The notes: generated by a model not told the origin, from the sequence alone. 64,000 bases of DNA from Leptoclinus maculatus (GCA_032191485.1 JAVDOI010000134.1:62001-126000); one strand, 5' to 3'. Shown: positions 1 through 13,600, numbered from the stretch's first letter. Program-made: numbers and translations.

Positions 1-3000
1 CAGGTGGAGGCGGCACCTGTAGGTTGCTGGCAGAAGTTGCTGGCAGAGGCTGTAGGTGGAGACGTGACCTAAGCTGTCTTCCAGAATCTGCAGGTGGAGG
101 CGGCACCTGCAGGTTGCTGGCAGAGGCTGTCGGTGGAGGCGTGACATAAGCTGTCTGCCAGCAACCTGCAGGTGGAGGCTGCACCTGCAGGTATCTGACA
201 GAGGCTGTAGGTGGAGGCGTGACATAAGCTGTCTGCCAGAATCTGCAGGTGGAGGCGGCACCTGCAGGTTGCTGGCAGAAGTTGCTGGCAGAGGCTGTAG
301 GTGGAGACTTGACCTAAGCTGTCTGCCAGTAACCTGCAGGTGGAGGCGGCACCTGCAGGTTGCTGGCAGAGGCTGTAGGTGGAGGCATGACTTAAGCTGT
401 CTGCCAGAATCTGCAGGTGGAGGCTGCACCTGCAGGTTACTGAGAGAGGCTTTAGGTGGAGGCATGACCTAAGCTGCCTGCCAGTAACCTGTAGGTGGAG
501 GCGGCACCTGCAGGTTGCCGGCAGAGGCTGTAGGTGGAGGCATGACTTAAGCTGTTTGCCAGAATCTGCAGGTGGAGGCGGCACCTGCAGGTTACTGACA
601 GAGGCTGTAGGTGGAGGCGTGACATAAGCTGTCTGCCAGAATCTGCAGGTGGAGGCGGCACCTGCAGGTTACTGGCAGAAGTTGCTGGCAGAGGCTGTAG
701 GTGGAGACTTGACCTAAGCTGTCTGCCAGTAACCTGTAGGTGGAGGCGGCACCTGCAGGTTGCTGGCAGAGGCTGTAGGTGGAGGCGTGACCTAAGCTGT
801 CTGCCAGAATCTGCAGGTGGAGGCTGCACCTGCAGGTTACTGAGAGAGGCTTTAGGTGGAGGCATGACCTAAGCTGCCTGCCAGTAACCTGTAGGTGGAG
901 GCGGCACCTGCAGGTTGCTGGCAGAAGTTGCTGGCAGAGGCTGTAGGTGGAGACTTGACCTAAGCTGTCTGCCAGTAACCTGTAGGTGGAGGCGGCACCT
1001 GCAGGTTGCTGGCAGAGGCTGTAGGTGGAGGCATGACTTAAGCTGTCTGCCAGAATCTGTAGGTGGAGGCGGCACCTGCAGGTTGCTGGCAGAGGCTGTA
1101 GGTGGAGGCATGACTTAAGCTGTTTGCCAGAATCTGCAGGTGGAGGCGGCACCTGTAGGCTGCTGGCAGAAGTTGCTGGCAGAGGCTGTAGGTGGAGACG
1201 TGACCTAAGCTGTCTGCCAGAATCTGCAGGTGGAGGCGGCACCTGCAGGTTGCTGGCAGAGGCTGTAGGTGGAGGCGTGACATAAGCTGTCTGCCAGCAG
1301 CCTGCAGGTGGAGGCTGCACCTGCAGGTTACTGACAGAGGCTGTAGGTGGAGGCGTGACATAAGCTGTCTGCCAGAATCTGCAGGTGGAGGCGGCACCTG
1401 CAGGTTGCTGGCAGAAGTTGCTGGCAGAGGCTGTAGGTGGAGGCGTGGCCTAAGCTGTCTGCCAATAACCTGCAGGTGGAGGCGGCAACTGCAGGTTGCC
1501 GGCAGAGGCTGTAGGTGGAGGCGTGACATAAGCTGTCTGCCAGCAACCTGCAGGTGGAGGCTGCACCTGCAGGTTACTGACAGAGTATGTAGGTGGAGGC
1601 GTGACATAAGCTGTCTGCCAGAATCTGCAGGTGGAGGCGGCACCTGCAGGTTGCTGGCAGAAGTTGCTGGCAGAGGCTGTAGGTGGAGACTTGACCTAAG
1701 CTGTCTGCCAGTAACCTGCAGGTGGAGGCGGCACCTGCAGGTTGCTGGCAGAGGCTGTAGGTGGAGGCATGACTTAAGCTGTCTGCCAGAATCTGCAGGT
1801 GGAGGCTGCACCTGCAGGTTACTGAGAGAGGCTTTAGGTGGAGGCATGACCTAAGCTGCCTGCCAGTAACCTGTAGGTGGAGGCGGCACCTGCAGGTTGC
1901 CGGCAGAGGCTGTAGGTGGAGGCATGACTTAAGCTGTTTGCCAGAATCTGCAGGTGGAGGCGGCACCTGCAGGTTACTGACAGAGGCTGTAGGTGGAGGC
2001 GTGACATAAGCTGTCTGCCAGAATCTGCAGGTGGAGGCGGCACCTGCAGGTTACTGGCAGAAGTTGCTGGCAGAGGCTGTAGGTGGAGACTTGACCTAAG
2101 CTGTCTGCCAGTAACCTGTAGGTGGAGGCGGCACCTGCAGGTTGCTGGCAGAGGCTGTAGGTGGAGGCGTGACCTAAGCTGTCTGCCAGAATCTGCAGGT
2201 GGAGGCTGCACCTGCAGGTTACTGAGAGAGGCTTTAGGTGGAGGCATGACCTAAGCTGCCTGCCAGTAACCTGTAGGTGGAGGCGGCACCTGCAGGTTGC
2301 TGGCAGAGGCTGTAGGTGGAGACGTGACCTAAGCTGTCTGCCAGAATCTGCAGGTGGAGGCGGCACCTGCAGGTTGCTGGCAGAGGCTGTAGGTGGAGGC
2401 GTGACGTAAGCTGTCTGCCAGCAACCTGCAGGTGGAGGCTGCACCTGCAGGTTACTGACAGAGGCTGTAGGTGGAGGCGTGACATAAGCTGTCTGCCAGA
2501 ATCTGCAGGTGGAGGCGGCACCTGCAGGTTGCTGGCAGAAGTTGCTGGCAGAGGCTGTAGGTGGAGACTTGACCTAAGCTGTCTGCCAGTAACCTGTAGG
2601 TGGAGGCGGCACCTGCAGGTTGCTGGCAGAGGCTGTAGGTGGAGGCGTGACCTAAGCTGTCTGCCAGAATCTGCAGGTGGAGGCTGCACCTGCAGGTTAC
2701 TGAGAGAGGCTTTAGGTGGAGGCATGACCTAAGCTGCCTGCCAGTAACCTGCAGGTGGAGGCTGCACCTGCAGGTTACTGAGAGAGGCTTTAGGTGGAGG
2801 CATGACCTAAGCTGCCTGCCAGTAACCTGCAGGTGGAGGCGGCACCTGTAGGCTGCTGGCAGAAGTTGCTGGCAGAGGCTGTAGGTGGAGACGTGACCTA
2901 AGCTGTCTGCCAGAATCTGCAGGTGGAGGCGGCACCTGCAGGTTGCTGGCAGAGGCTGTAGGTGGAGGCATGACTTAAGCTGTCTGCCAGAATCTGCAGG

Positions 3001-6000
3001 TGGAGGCGGCACCTGTAGGTTGCTGGCAGAAGTTGCTGGCAGAGGCTGTAGGTGGAGACGTGACCTAAGCTGTCTTCCAGAATCTGCAGGTGGAGGCGGC
3101 ACCTGCAGGTTGCTGGCAGAGGCTGTCGGTGGAGGCGTGACATAAGCTGTCTGCCAGCAACCTGCAGGTGGAGGCTGCACCTGCAGGTATCTGACAGAGG
3201 CTGTAGGTGGAGGCGTGACATAAGCTGTCTGCCAGAATCTGCAGGTGGAGGCGGCACCTGCAGGTTGCTGGCAGAAGTTGCTGGCAGAGGCTGTAGGTGG
3301 AGACTTGACCTAAGCTGTCTGCCAGTAACCTGCAGGTGGAGGCGGCACCTGCAGGTTGCTGGCAGAGGCTGTAGGTGGAGGCATGACTTAAGCTGTCTGC
3401 CAGAATCTGCAGGTGGAGGCTGCACCTGCAGGTTACTGAGAGAGGCTTTAGGTGGAGGCATGACCTAAGCTGCCTGCCAGTAACCTGTAGGTGGAGGCGG
3501 CACCTGCAGGTTGCCGGCAGAGGCTGTAGGTGGAGGCATGACTTAAGCTGTTTGCCAGAATCTGCAGGTGGAGGCGGCACCTGCAGGTTACTGACAGAGG
3601 CTGTAGGTGGAGGCGTGACATAAGCTGTCTGCCAGAATCTGCAGGTGGAGGCGGCACCTGCAGGTTACTGGCAGAAGTTGCTGGCAGAGGCTGTAGGTGG
3701 AGACTTGACCTAAGCTGTCTGCCAGTAACCTGTAGGTGGAGGCGGCACCTGCAGGTTGCTGGCAGAGGCTGTAGGTGGAGGCGTGACCTAAGCTGTCTGC
3801 CAGAATCTGCAGGTGGAGGCTGCACCTGCAGGTTACTGAGAGAGGCTTTAGGTGGAGGCATGACCTAAGCTGCCTGCCAGTAACCTGTAGGTGGAGGCGG
3901 CACCTGCAGGTTGCTGGCAGAAGTTGCTGGCAGAGGCTGTAGGTGGAGACTTGACCTAAGCTGTCTGCCAGTAACCTGTAGGTGGAGGCGGCACCTGCAG
4001 GTTGCTGGCAGAGGCTGTAGGTGGAGGCATGACTTAAGCTGTCTGCCAGAATCTGTAGGTGGAGGCGGCACCTGCAGGTTGCTGGCAGAGGCTGTAGGTG
4101 GAGGCATGACTTAAGCTGTTTGCCAGAATCTGCAGGTGGAGGCGGCACCTGTAGGCTGCTGGCAGAAGTTGCTGGCAGAGGCTGTAGGTGGAGACGTGAC
4201 CTAAGCTGTCTGCCAGAATCTGCAGGTGGAGGCGGCACCTGCAGGTTGCTGGCAGAGGCTGTAGGTGGAGGCGTGACATAAGCTGTCTGCCAGCAGCCTG
4301 CAGGTGGAGGCTGCACCTGCAGGTTACTGACAGAGGCTGTAGGTGGAGGCGTGACATAAGCTGTCTGCCAGAATCTGCAGGTGGAGGCGGCACCTGCAGG
4401 TTGCTGGCAGAAGTTGCTGGCAGAGGCTGTAGGTGGAGGCGTGGCCTAAGCTGTCTGCCAATAACCTGCAGGTGGAGGCGGCAACTGCAGGTTGCCGGCA
4501 GAGGCTGTAGGTGGAGGCGTGACATAAGCTGTCTGCCAGCAACCTGCAGGTGGAGGCTGCACCTGCAGGTTACTGACAGAGTATGTAGGTGGAGGCGTGA
4601 CATAAGCTGTCTGCCAGAATCTGCAGGTGGAGGCGGCACCTGCAGGTTGCTGGCAGAAGTTGCTGGCAGAGGCTGTAGGTGGAGACTTGACCTAAGCTGT
4701 CTGCCAGTAACCTGCAGGTGGAGGCGGCACCTGCAGGTTGCTGGCAGAGGCTGTAGGTGGAGGCATGACTTAAGCTGTCTGCCAGAATCTGCAGGTGGAG
4801 GCTGCACCTGCAGGTTACTGAGAGAGGCTTTAGGTGGAGGCATGACCTAAGCTGCCTGCCAGTAACCTGTAGGTGGAGGCGGCACCTGCAGGTTGCCGGC
4901 AGAGGCTGTAGGTGGAGGCATGACTTAAGCTGTTTGCCAGAATCTGCAGGTGGAGGCGGCACCTGCAGGTTACTGACAGAGGCTGTAGGTGGAGGCGTGA
5001 CATAAGCTGTCTGCCAGAATCTGCAGGTGGAGGCGGCACCTGCAGGTTACTGGCAGAAGTTGCTGGCAGAGGCTGTAGGTGGAGACTTGACCTAAGCTGT
5101 CTGCCAGTAACCTGTAGGTGGAGGCGGCACCTGCAGGTTGCTGGCAGAGGCTGTAGGTGGAGGCGTGACCTAAGCTGTCTGCCAGAATCTGCAGGTGGAG
5201 GCTGCACCTGCAGGTTACTGAGAGAGGCTTTAGGTGGAGGCATGACCTAAGCTGCCTGCCAGTAACCTGTAGGTGGAGGCGGCACCTGCAGGTTGCTGGC
5301 AGAAGTTGCTGGCAGAGGCTGTAGGTGGAGACTTGACCTAAGCTGTCTGCCAGTAACCTGTAGGTGGAGGCGGCACCTGCAGGTTGCTGGCAGAGGCTGT
5401 AGGTGGAGGCATGACTTAAGCTGTCTGCCAGAATCTGTAGGTGGAGGCGGCACCTGCAGGTTGCTGGCAGAGGCTGTAGGTGGAGGCATGACTTAAGCTG
5501 TTTGCCAGAATCTGCAGGTGGAGGCGGCACCTGTAGGCTGCTGGCAGAAGTTGCTGGCAGAGGCTGTAGGTGGAGACGTGACCTAAGCTGTCTGCCAGAA
5601 TCTGCAGGTGGAGGCGGCACCTGCAGGTTGCTGGCAGAGGCTGTAGGTGGAGGCGTGACATAAGCTGTCTGCCAGCAGCCTGCAGGTGGAGGCTGCACCT
5701 GCAGGTTACTGACAGAGGCTGTAGGTGGAGGCGTGACATAAGCTGTCTGCCAGAATCTGCAGGTGGAGGCGGCACCTGCAGGTTGCTGGCAGAAGTTGCT
5801 GGCAGAGGCTGTAGGTGGAGGCGTGGCCTAAGCTGTCTGCCAATAACCTGCAGGTGGAGGCGGCAACTGCAGGTTGCCGGCAGAGGCTGTAGGTGGAGGC
5901 GTGACATAAGCTGTCTGCCAGCAACCTGCAGGTGGAGGCTGCACCTGCAGGTTACTGACAGAGTATGTAGGTGGAGGCGTGACATAAGCTGTCTGCCAGA

Positions 6001-9000
6001 ATCTGCAGGTGGAGGCGGCACCTGCAGGTTGCTGGCAGAAGTTGCTGGCAGAGGCTGTAGGTGGAGACTTGACCTAAGCTGTCTGCCAGTAACCTGTAGG
6101 TGGAGGCGGCACCTGCAGGTTGCCGGCAGAGGCTGTAGGTGGAGGCATGACTTAAGCTGCCTGCCAGTAACCTGTAGGTGGAGGCGGCACCTGCAGGTTG
6201 CCGGCAGAGGCTGTAGGTGGAGGCATGACTTAAGCTGTTTGCCAGAATCTGCAGGTGGAGGCGGCACCTGCAGGTTACTGACAGAGGCTGTAGGTGGAGG
6301 CGTGACATAAGCTGTCTGCCAGAATCTGCAGGTGGAGGCGGCACCTGCAGGTTGCTGGCAGAAGTTGCTGGCAGAGGCTGTAGGTGGAGACTTGACCTAA
6401 GCTGTCTGCCAGTAACCTGTAGGTGGAGGCGGCACCTGCAGGTTGCTGGCAGAGGCTGTAGGTGGAGGCATGACTTAAGCTGTCTGCCAGAATCTGCAGG
6501 TGGAGGCTGCACCTGCAGGTTACTGAGAGAGGCTTTAGGTGGAGGCATGACCTAAGCTGCCTGCCAGTAACCCGTAGGTGGAGGCGGCACCTGCAGGTTG
6601 CCGGCAGAGGCTGTAGGTGGAGGCATGACTTAAGCTGTTTGCCAGAATCTGCAGGTGGAGGCGGCACCTGCAGGTTACTGACAGAGGCTGTAGGTGGAGG
6701 CGTGACATAAGCTGTCTGCCAGAATCTGCAGGTGGAGGCGGCACCTGCAGGTTACTGGCAGAAGTTGCTGGCAGAGGCTGTAGGTGGAGACTTGACCTAA
6801 GCTGTCTGCCAGTAACCTGTAGGTGGAGGCGGCACCTGCAGGTTGCTGGCAGAGGCTGTAGGTGGAGGCGTGACCTAAGCTGTCTGCCAGAATCTGCAGG
6901 TGGAGGCTGCACCTGCAGGTTACTGAGAGAGGCTTTAGGTGGAGGCATGACCTAAGCTGCCTGCCAGTAACCTGTAGGTGGAGGCGGCACCTGCAGGTTG
7001 CTGGCAGAAGTTGCTGGCAGAGGCTGTAGGTGGAGACTTGACCTAAGCTGTCTGCCAGTAACCTGTAGGTGGAGGCGGCACCTGCAGGTTGCTGGCAGAG
7101 GCTGTAGGTGGAGGCATGACTTAAGCTGTCTGCCAGAATCTGTAGGTGGAGGCGGCACCTGCAGGTTGCTGGCAGAGGCTGTAGGTGGAGGCATGACTTA
7201 AGCTGTTTGCCAGAATCTGCAGGTGGAGGCGGCACCTGTAGGCTGCTGGCAGAAGTTGCTGGCAGAGGCTGTAGGTGGAGACGTGACCTAAGCTGTCTGC
7301 CAGAATCTGCAGGTGGAGGCGGCACCTGCAGGTTGCTGGCAGAGGCTGTAGGTGGAGGCGTGACATAAGCTGTCTGCCAGCAGCCTGCAGGTGGAGGCTG
7401 CACCTGCAGGTTACTGACAGAGGCTGTAGGTGGAGGCGTGACATAAGCTGTCTGCCAGAATCTGCAGGTGGAGGCGGCACCTGCAGGTTGCTGGCAGAAG
7501 TTGCTGGCAGAGGCTGTAGGTGGAGGCGTGGCCTAAGCTGTCTGCCAATAACCTGCAGGTGGAGGCGGCAACTGCAGGTTGCAGGCAGAGGCTGTAGGTG
7601 GAGGCGTGACATAAGCTGTCTGCCAGCAACCTGCAGGTGGAGGCTGCACCTGCAGGTTACTGACAGAGTATGTAGGTGGAGGCGTGACATAAGCTGTCTG
7701 CCAGAATCTGCAGGTGGAGGCGGCACCTGCAGGTTGCTGGCAGAAGTTGCTGGCAGAGGCTGTAGGTGGAGACTTGACCTAAGCTGTCTGCCAGTAACCT
7801 GTAGGTGGAGGCGGCACCTGCAGGTTGCCGGCAGAGGCTGTAGGTGGAGGCATGACTTAAGCTGCCTGCCAGTAACCTGTAGGTGGAGGCGGCACCTGCA
7901 GGTTGCCGGCAGAGGCTGTAGGTGGAGGCATGACTTAAGCTGTTTGCCAGAATCTGCAGGTGGAGGCGGCACCTGCAGGTTACTGACAGAGGCTGTAGGT
8001 GGAGGCGTGACATAAGCTGTCTGCCAGAATCTGCAGGTGGAGGCGGCACCTGCAGGTTACTGGCAGAAGTTGCTGGCAGAGGCTGTAGGTGGAGACTTGA
8101 CCTAAGCTGTCTGCCAGTAACCTGTAGGTGGAGGCGGCACCTGCAGGTTGCTGGCAGAGGCTGTAGGTGGAGGCGTGACCTAAGCTGTCTTCCAGAATCT
8201 GCAGGTGGAGGCTGCACCTGCAGGTTACTGAGAGAGGCTTTAGGTGGAGGCATGACCTAAGCTGCCTGCCAGTAACCTGTAGGTGGAGGCGGCACCTGCA
8301 GGTTGCTGGCAGAAGTTGCTGGCAGAGGCTGTAGGTGGAGACTTGACCTAAGCTGTCTGCCAGTAACCTGTAGGTGGAGGCGGCACCTGCAGGTTGCTGG
8401 CAGAGGCTGTAGGTGGAGGCATGACTTAAGCTGTCTGCCAGAATCTGTAGGTGGAGGCGGCACCTGCAGGTTGCTGGCAGAGGCTGTAGGTGGAGGCATG
8501 ACTTAAGCTGTTTGCCAGAATCTGCAGGTGGAGGCGGCACCTGTAGGCTGCTGGCAGAAGTTGCTGGCAGAGGCTGTAGGTGGAGACGTGACCTAAGCTG
8601 TCTGCCAGAATCTGCAGGTGGAGGCTGCACCTGCAGGTTACTGAGAGAGGCTTTAGGTGGAGGCATGACCTAAGCTGCCTGCCAGTAACCTGTAGGTGGA
8701 GGCGGCACCTGCAGGTTGCCGGCAGAGGCTGTAGGTGGAGGCATGACTTAAGCTGTTTGCCAGAATCTGCAGGTGGAGGCGGCACCTGCAGGTTACTGAC
8801 AGAGGCTGTAGGTGGAGGCGTGACATAAGCTGTCTGCCAGAATCTGCAGGTGGAGGCGGCACCTGCAGGTTACTGGCAGAAGTTGCTGGCAGAGGCTGTA
8901 GGTGGAGACTTGACCTAAGCTGTCTGCCAGTAACCTGTAGGTGGAGGCGGCACCTGCAGGTTGCTGGCAGAGGCTGTAGGTGGAGGCGTGACCTAAGCTG

Positions 9001-12000
9001 TCTGCCAGAATCTGCAGGTGGAGGCTGCACCTGCAGGTTACTGAGAGAGGCTTTAGGTGGAGGCATGACCTAAGCTGCCTGCCAGTAACCTGTAGGTGGA
9101 GGCGGCACCTGCAGGTTGCTGGCAGAAGTTGCTGGCAGAGGCTGTAGGTGGAGACTTGACCTAAGCTGTCTGCCAGTAACCTGTAGGTGGAGGCGGCACC
9201 TGCAGGTTGCTGGCAGAGGCTGTAGGTGGAGGCATGACTTAAGCTGTCTGCCAGAATCTGTAGGTGGAGGCGGCACCTGCAGGTTGCTGGCAGAGGCTGT
9301 AGGTGGAGGCATGACTTAAGCTGTTTGCCAGAATCTGCAGGTGGAGGCGGCACCTGTAGGCTGCTGGCAGAAGTTGCTGGCAGAGGCTGTAGGTGGAGAC
9401 GTGACCTAAGCTGTCTGCCAGAATCTGCAGGTGGAGGCGGCACCTGCAGGTTGCTGGCAGAGGCTGTAGGTGGAGGCGTGACATAAGCTGTCTGCCAGCA
9501 ACCTGCAGGTGGAGGCTGCACCTGCAGGTTACTGACAGAGGCTGTAGGTGGAGGCGTGACATAAGCTGTCTGCCAGAATCTGCAGGTGGAGGCGGCACCT
9601 GCAGGTTGCTGGCAGAAGTTGCTGGCAGAGGCTGTAGGTGGAGGCGTGGCCTAAGCTGTCTGCCAATAACCTGCAGGTGGAGGCGGCAACTGCAGGTTGC
9701 CGGCAGAGGCTGTAGGTGGAGGCGTGACCTAAGCTGTCTGCCAGAATCTGCAGGTGGAGGCGGCACCTGCAGGTTGCTGGCAGAGGCTGTAGGTGGAGGC
9801 GTGACATAAGCTGTCTGCCAGCAGCCTGCAGGTGGAGGCGGCACCTGCAGGTTGCTGGCAGAAGTTGCTGGCAGAGGCTGTAGGTGGAGGCGTGGCCTAA
9901 GCTGTCTGCCAATAACCTGCAGGTGGAGGCGGCAACTGCAGGTTGCCGGCAGAGGCTGTAGGTGGAGGCGTGACATAAGCTGTCTGCCAGCAACCTGCAG
10001 GTGGAGGCTGCACCTGCAGGTTACTGACAGAGGCTGTAGGTGGAGGCGTGACATAAGCTGTCTGCCAGAATCTGCAGGTGGAGGCGGCACCTGCAGGTTG
10101 CTGGCAGAAGTTGCTGGCAGAGGCTGTAGGTGGAGGCGTGGCCTAAGCTGTCTGCCAATAACCTGCAGGTGGAGGCGGCAACTGCAGGTTGCCGGCAGAG
10201 GCTGTAGGTGGAGGCGTGACCTAAGCTGTCTGCCAGAATCTGCAGGTGGAGGCGGCACCTGCAGGTTGCTGGCAGAGGCTGTAGGTGGAGGCGTGACATA
10301 AGCTGTCTGCCAGCAGCCTGCAGGTGGAGGCTGCACCTGCAGGTTACTGACAGAGGCTGTAGGTGGAGGCGTGACATAAGCTGTCTGCCAGAATCTGCAG
10401 GTGGAGGCGGCACCTGCAGGTTGCTGGCAGAAGTTGCTGGCAGAGGCTGTAGGTGGAGGCGTGGCCTAAGCTGTCTGCCAATAACCTGCAGGTGGAGGCG
10501 GCAACTGCAGGTTGCCGGCAGAGGCTGTAGGTGGAGGCGTGACATAAGCTGTCTGCCAGCAACCTGCAGGTGGAGGCTGCACCTGCAGGTTACTGACAGA
10601 GGATGTAGGTGGAGGCGTGACATAAGCTGTCTGCCAGAATCTGCAGGTGGAGGCTGCACCTGCAGGTTACTGAGAGAGGCTTTAGGTGGAGGCATGACCT
10701 AAGCTGCCTGCCAGTAACCTGTAGGTGGAGGCGGCACCTGCAGGTTGCTGGCAGAAGTTGCTGGCAGAGGCTGTAGGTGGAGACTTGACCTAAGCTGTCT
10801 GCCAGTAACCTGTAGGTGGAGGCGGCACCTGCAGGTTGCTGGCAGAGGCTGTAGGTGGAGGCATGACTTAAGCTGTCTGCCAGAATCTGTAGGTGGAGGC
10901 GGCACCTGCAGGTTGCTGGCAGAGGCTGTAGGTGGAGGCATGACTTAAGCTGTTTGCCAGAATCTGCAGGTGGAGGCGGCACCTGTAGGCTGCTGGCAGA
11001 AGTTGCTGGCAGAGGCTGTAGGTGGAGACGTGACCTAAGCTGTCTGCCAGAATCTGCAGGTGGAGGCTGCACCTGCAGGTTACTGAGAGAGGCTTTAGGT
11101 GGAGGCATGACCTAAGCTGCCTGCCAGTAACCTGTAGGTGGAGGCGGCACCTGCAGGTTGCCGGCAGAGGCTGTAGGTGGAGGCATGACTTAAGCTGTTT
11201 GCCAGAATCTGCAGGTGGAGGCGGCACCTGCAGGTTACTGACAGAGGCTGTAGGTGGAGGCGTGACATAAGCTGTCTGCCAGAATCTGCAGGTGGAGGCG
11301 GCACCTGCAGGTTACTGGCAGAAGTTGCTGGCAGAGGCTGTAGGTGGAGACTTGACCTAAGCTGTCTGCCAGTAACCTGTAGGTGGAGGCGGCACCTGCA
11401 GGTTGCTGGCAGAGGCTGTAGGTGGAGGCGTGACCTAAGCTGTCTGCCAGAATCTGCAGGTGGAGGCTGCACCTGCAGGTTACTGAGAGAGGCTTTAGGT
11501 GGAGGCATGACCTAAGCTGCCTGCCAGTAACCTGTAGGTGGAGGCGGCACCTGCAGGTTGCTGGCAGAAGTTGCTGGCAGAGGCTGTAGGTGGAGACTTG
11601 ACCTAAGCTGTCTGCCAGTAACCTGTAGGTGGAGGCGGCACCTGCAGGTTGCTGGCAGAGGCTGTAGGTGGAGGCATGACTTAAGCTGTTTGCCAGAATC
11701 TGCAGGTGGAGGCGGCACCTGTAGGCTGCTGGCAGAAGTTGCTGGCAGAGGCTGTAGGTGGAGACGTGACCTAAGCTGTCTGCCAGAATCTGCAGGTGGA
11801 GGCGGCACCTGCAGGTTGCTGGCAGAGGCTGTAGGTGGAGGCGTGACATAAGCTGTCTGCCAGAATCTGCAGGTGGAGGCGGCACCTGCAGGTTGCTGGC
11901 AGAAGTTGCTGGCAGAGGCTGTAGGTGGAGGCGTGGCCTAAGCTGTCTGCCAATAACCTGCAGGTGGAGGCGGCAACTGCAGGTTGCCGGCAGAGGCTGT

Positions 12001-13046
12001 AGGTGGAGGCGTGACCTAAGCTGTCTGCCAGAATCTGCAGGTGGAGGCGGCACCTGCAGGTTGCTGGCAGAGGCTGTAGGTGGAGGCGTGGCCTAAGCTG
12101 TCTGCCAATAACCTGCAGGTGGAGGCGGCAACTGCAGGTTGCCGGCAGAGGCTGTAGGTGGAGGCGTGACCTAAGCTGTCTGCCAGAATCTGCAGGTGGA
12201 GGCGGCACCTGCAGGTTGCTGGCAGAGGCTGTAGGTGGAGGCGTGACATAAGCTGTCTGCCAGCAGCCTGCAGGTGGAGGCTGCACCTGCAGGTTACTGA
12301 CAGAGGCTGTAGGTGGAGGCGTGACATAAGCTGTCTGCCAGAATCTGCAGGTGGAGGCGGCACCTGCAGGTTGCTGGCAGAAGTTGCTGGCAGAGGCTGT
12401 AGGTGGAGGCGTGGCCTAAGCTGTCTGCCAATAACCTGCAGGTGGAGGCGGCAACTGCAGGTTGCCGGCAGAGGCTGTAGGTGGAGGCGTGACATAAGCT
12501 GTCTGCCAGCAACCTGCAGGTGGAGGCTGCACCTGCAGGTTACTGACAGAGGATGTAGGTGGAGGCGTGACATAAGCTGTCTGCCAGAATCTGCAGGTGG
12601 AGGCGGCACCTGCAGGTTGCTGGCAGAGGCTGTAGGTGGAGGCGTGACATAAGCTGTCTGCCAGCAACCTGCAGGTGGAGGCTGCACCTACAGGTTACTG
12701 AGAGAGGCTTTAGGTGGAGGCGTGACATAAGCTGTCTGCCAGAATCTGCAGGTGGAGGCGGCACCTGCAGGTTGCTGGCAGAAGTTGCTGGCAGAGGCTG
12801 TAGGTGGAGACTTGACCTAAGCTGTCTGCCAGAACCTGCAGGTTACTGAGAGAGGCTGTAGGTGGAGGCGTGACATAAGCTGTCTGCCAGAATCTGCAGG
12901 TGGAGGCGGCATCTGCAGGTTGCTGGCAGAAGTTGCTGGCAGAGGCTGTAGGTGGAGGCTTGACCTAAGCTGTCTGCCAGTAACCTGCAGGTGGAGGCGG
13001 CAACTGCAGGTTGCCGGCAGAGGCTGTAGGTGGAGGCATGACTTAA
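1..13046. repeat. GC-rich minisatellite with higher-order structure
   Basis: Head-to-tail array with two monomer lengths: 77 bp, and a 90-bp form carrying an extra 13 bp (a second GTTGCTGGCAG-type segment). At an average near 80 bp this is roughly 160 monomers. Almost every monomer contains the inverted pair CTGCAGGTG and CACCTGCAG separated by 7 nt, a perfect 9-10 bp hairpin that also carries two E-boxes (CAGGTG/CACCTG). Variant monomers are arranged in higher-order blocks: the same series of variants recurs at 1,382 bp (452 and 1,834; 3,448 and 4,830) and at 2,996 bp (69 and 3,065). Long open frames on both strands come from low stop density in a repeat whose 77-bp period is not a multiple of three, so I do not call genes here. 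The left end is cut by the window. The right end passes directly into an interspersed repeat at about 13,047. Confidence 0.95.
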
Positions 13047-13600
13047 CCTTTTCCTACCTAGCCCCATTTTTAGGCTTCTGCTCGAAAATACTATACCCAT
13101 ACTCAAAGGGGCCTTACTCTCTAACTACATGGTCTATTTGAATAATTTCAATGGAGTAATAACACTAAGAAGGGGTTGCTCGTATGAATTGTGTAAATAT
13201 TGTGTATATGTTACTGGTTAAGAGGAAAGGAAGATGGCACACAGCTCAAATTGAAAAGTGTCAAGTTCGCCTGAAGACAAAGCACTTTTTGACATCATTT
13301 CTTTGAAATAATGGCAGCTGACACTTCTAACACCTCTCCCAAATCATAGCACAACATGTCAGCAGTGCACTCTCTGCAAAGTTTGACTTTGATAAAGTGA
13401 AGCAGAACAAAATTAGAGGTTTTAGTACAGAGAGTTTAGGCGAGGTTTCCAAAATGTGCATTTGGGCACCATGTGTGCCATGTGTGCCATGTGTGCCATG
13501 TGTGCCATTTGAATTTTCTCATGTACCAAACTACATATTTCACTTGTATATTACTAATGGTGTTCAATACATCCTAATACAGCAGTTTTGTGCTTTTTTT
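13047..13600 (+). repeat. Interspersed repeat family, copy A
   Basis: Begins at AACCTTTTCCTACCTAGCCC immediately after the last minisatellite monomer. Recognised because the same blocks recur, diverged, at 25,440-26,035 (+), 40,225-40,865 (minus) and 49,430-50,340 (+). Shared blocks include a CTCTAACTAC..GGTCTATTTGAATAATTTC stretch, a GTTACTGGTTA block, a TTTGATAAAGTGAAGCAG block and a TATATTTCACTTG block followed by TGTTCAAT. No intact ORF and no clear terminal repeats were seen, so the class is unknown. It contains a (CCATGTGTG)n microsatellite at about 13,470-13,509 and ends in a T-rich run at 13,593-13,624. Confidence 0.7.
13470..13509. repeat. Short 9-bp tandem repeat
   Basis: Four to five copies of a CCATGTGTG unit inside interspersed repeat copy A. 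It is not present at this position in the other three copies, so it expanded locally. Confidence 0.8.

Noticed and set aside
1..13046. Dozens of long open frames on both strands of the minisatellite (up to 365 codons, e.g. minus strand 9,239-10,336).
   Set aside because: They follow the repeat, appear on both strands in several frames, and the 77-bp period shifts frame each unit. No conserved domain or codon-like constraint is visible.
1..13046. CRISPR-like regular direct repeats.
   Set aside because: No unique spacers: the whole 77/90-bp monomer is repeated, the context is eukaryotic, and there are no cas genes.
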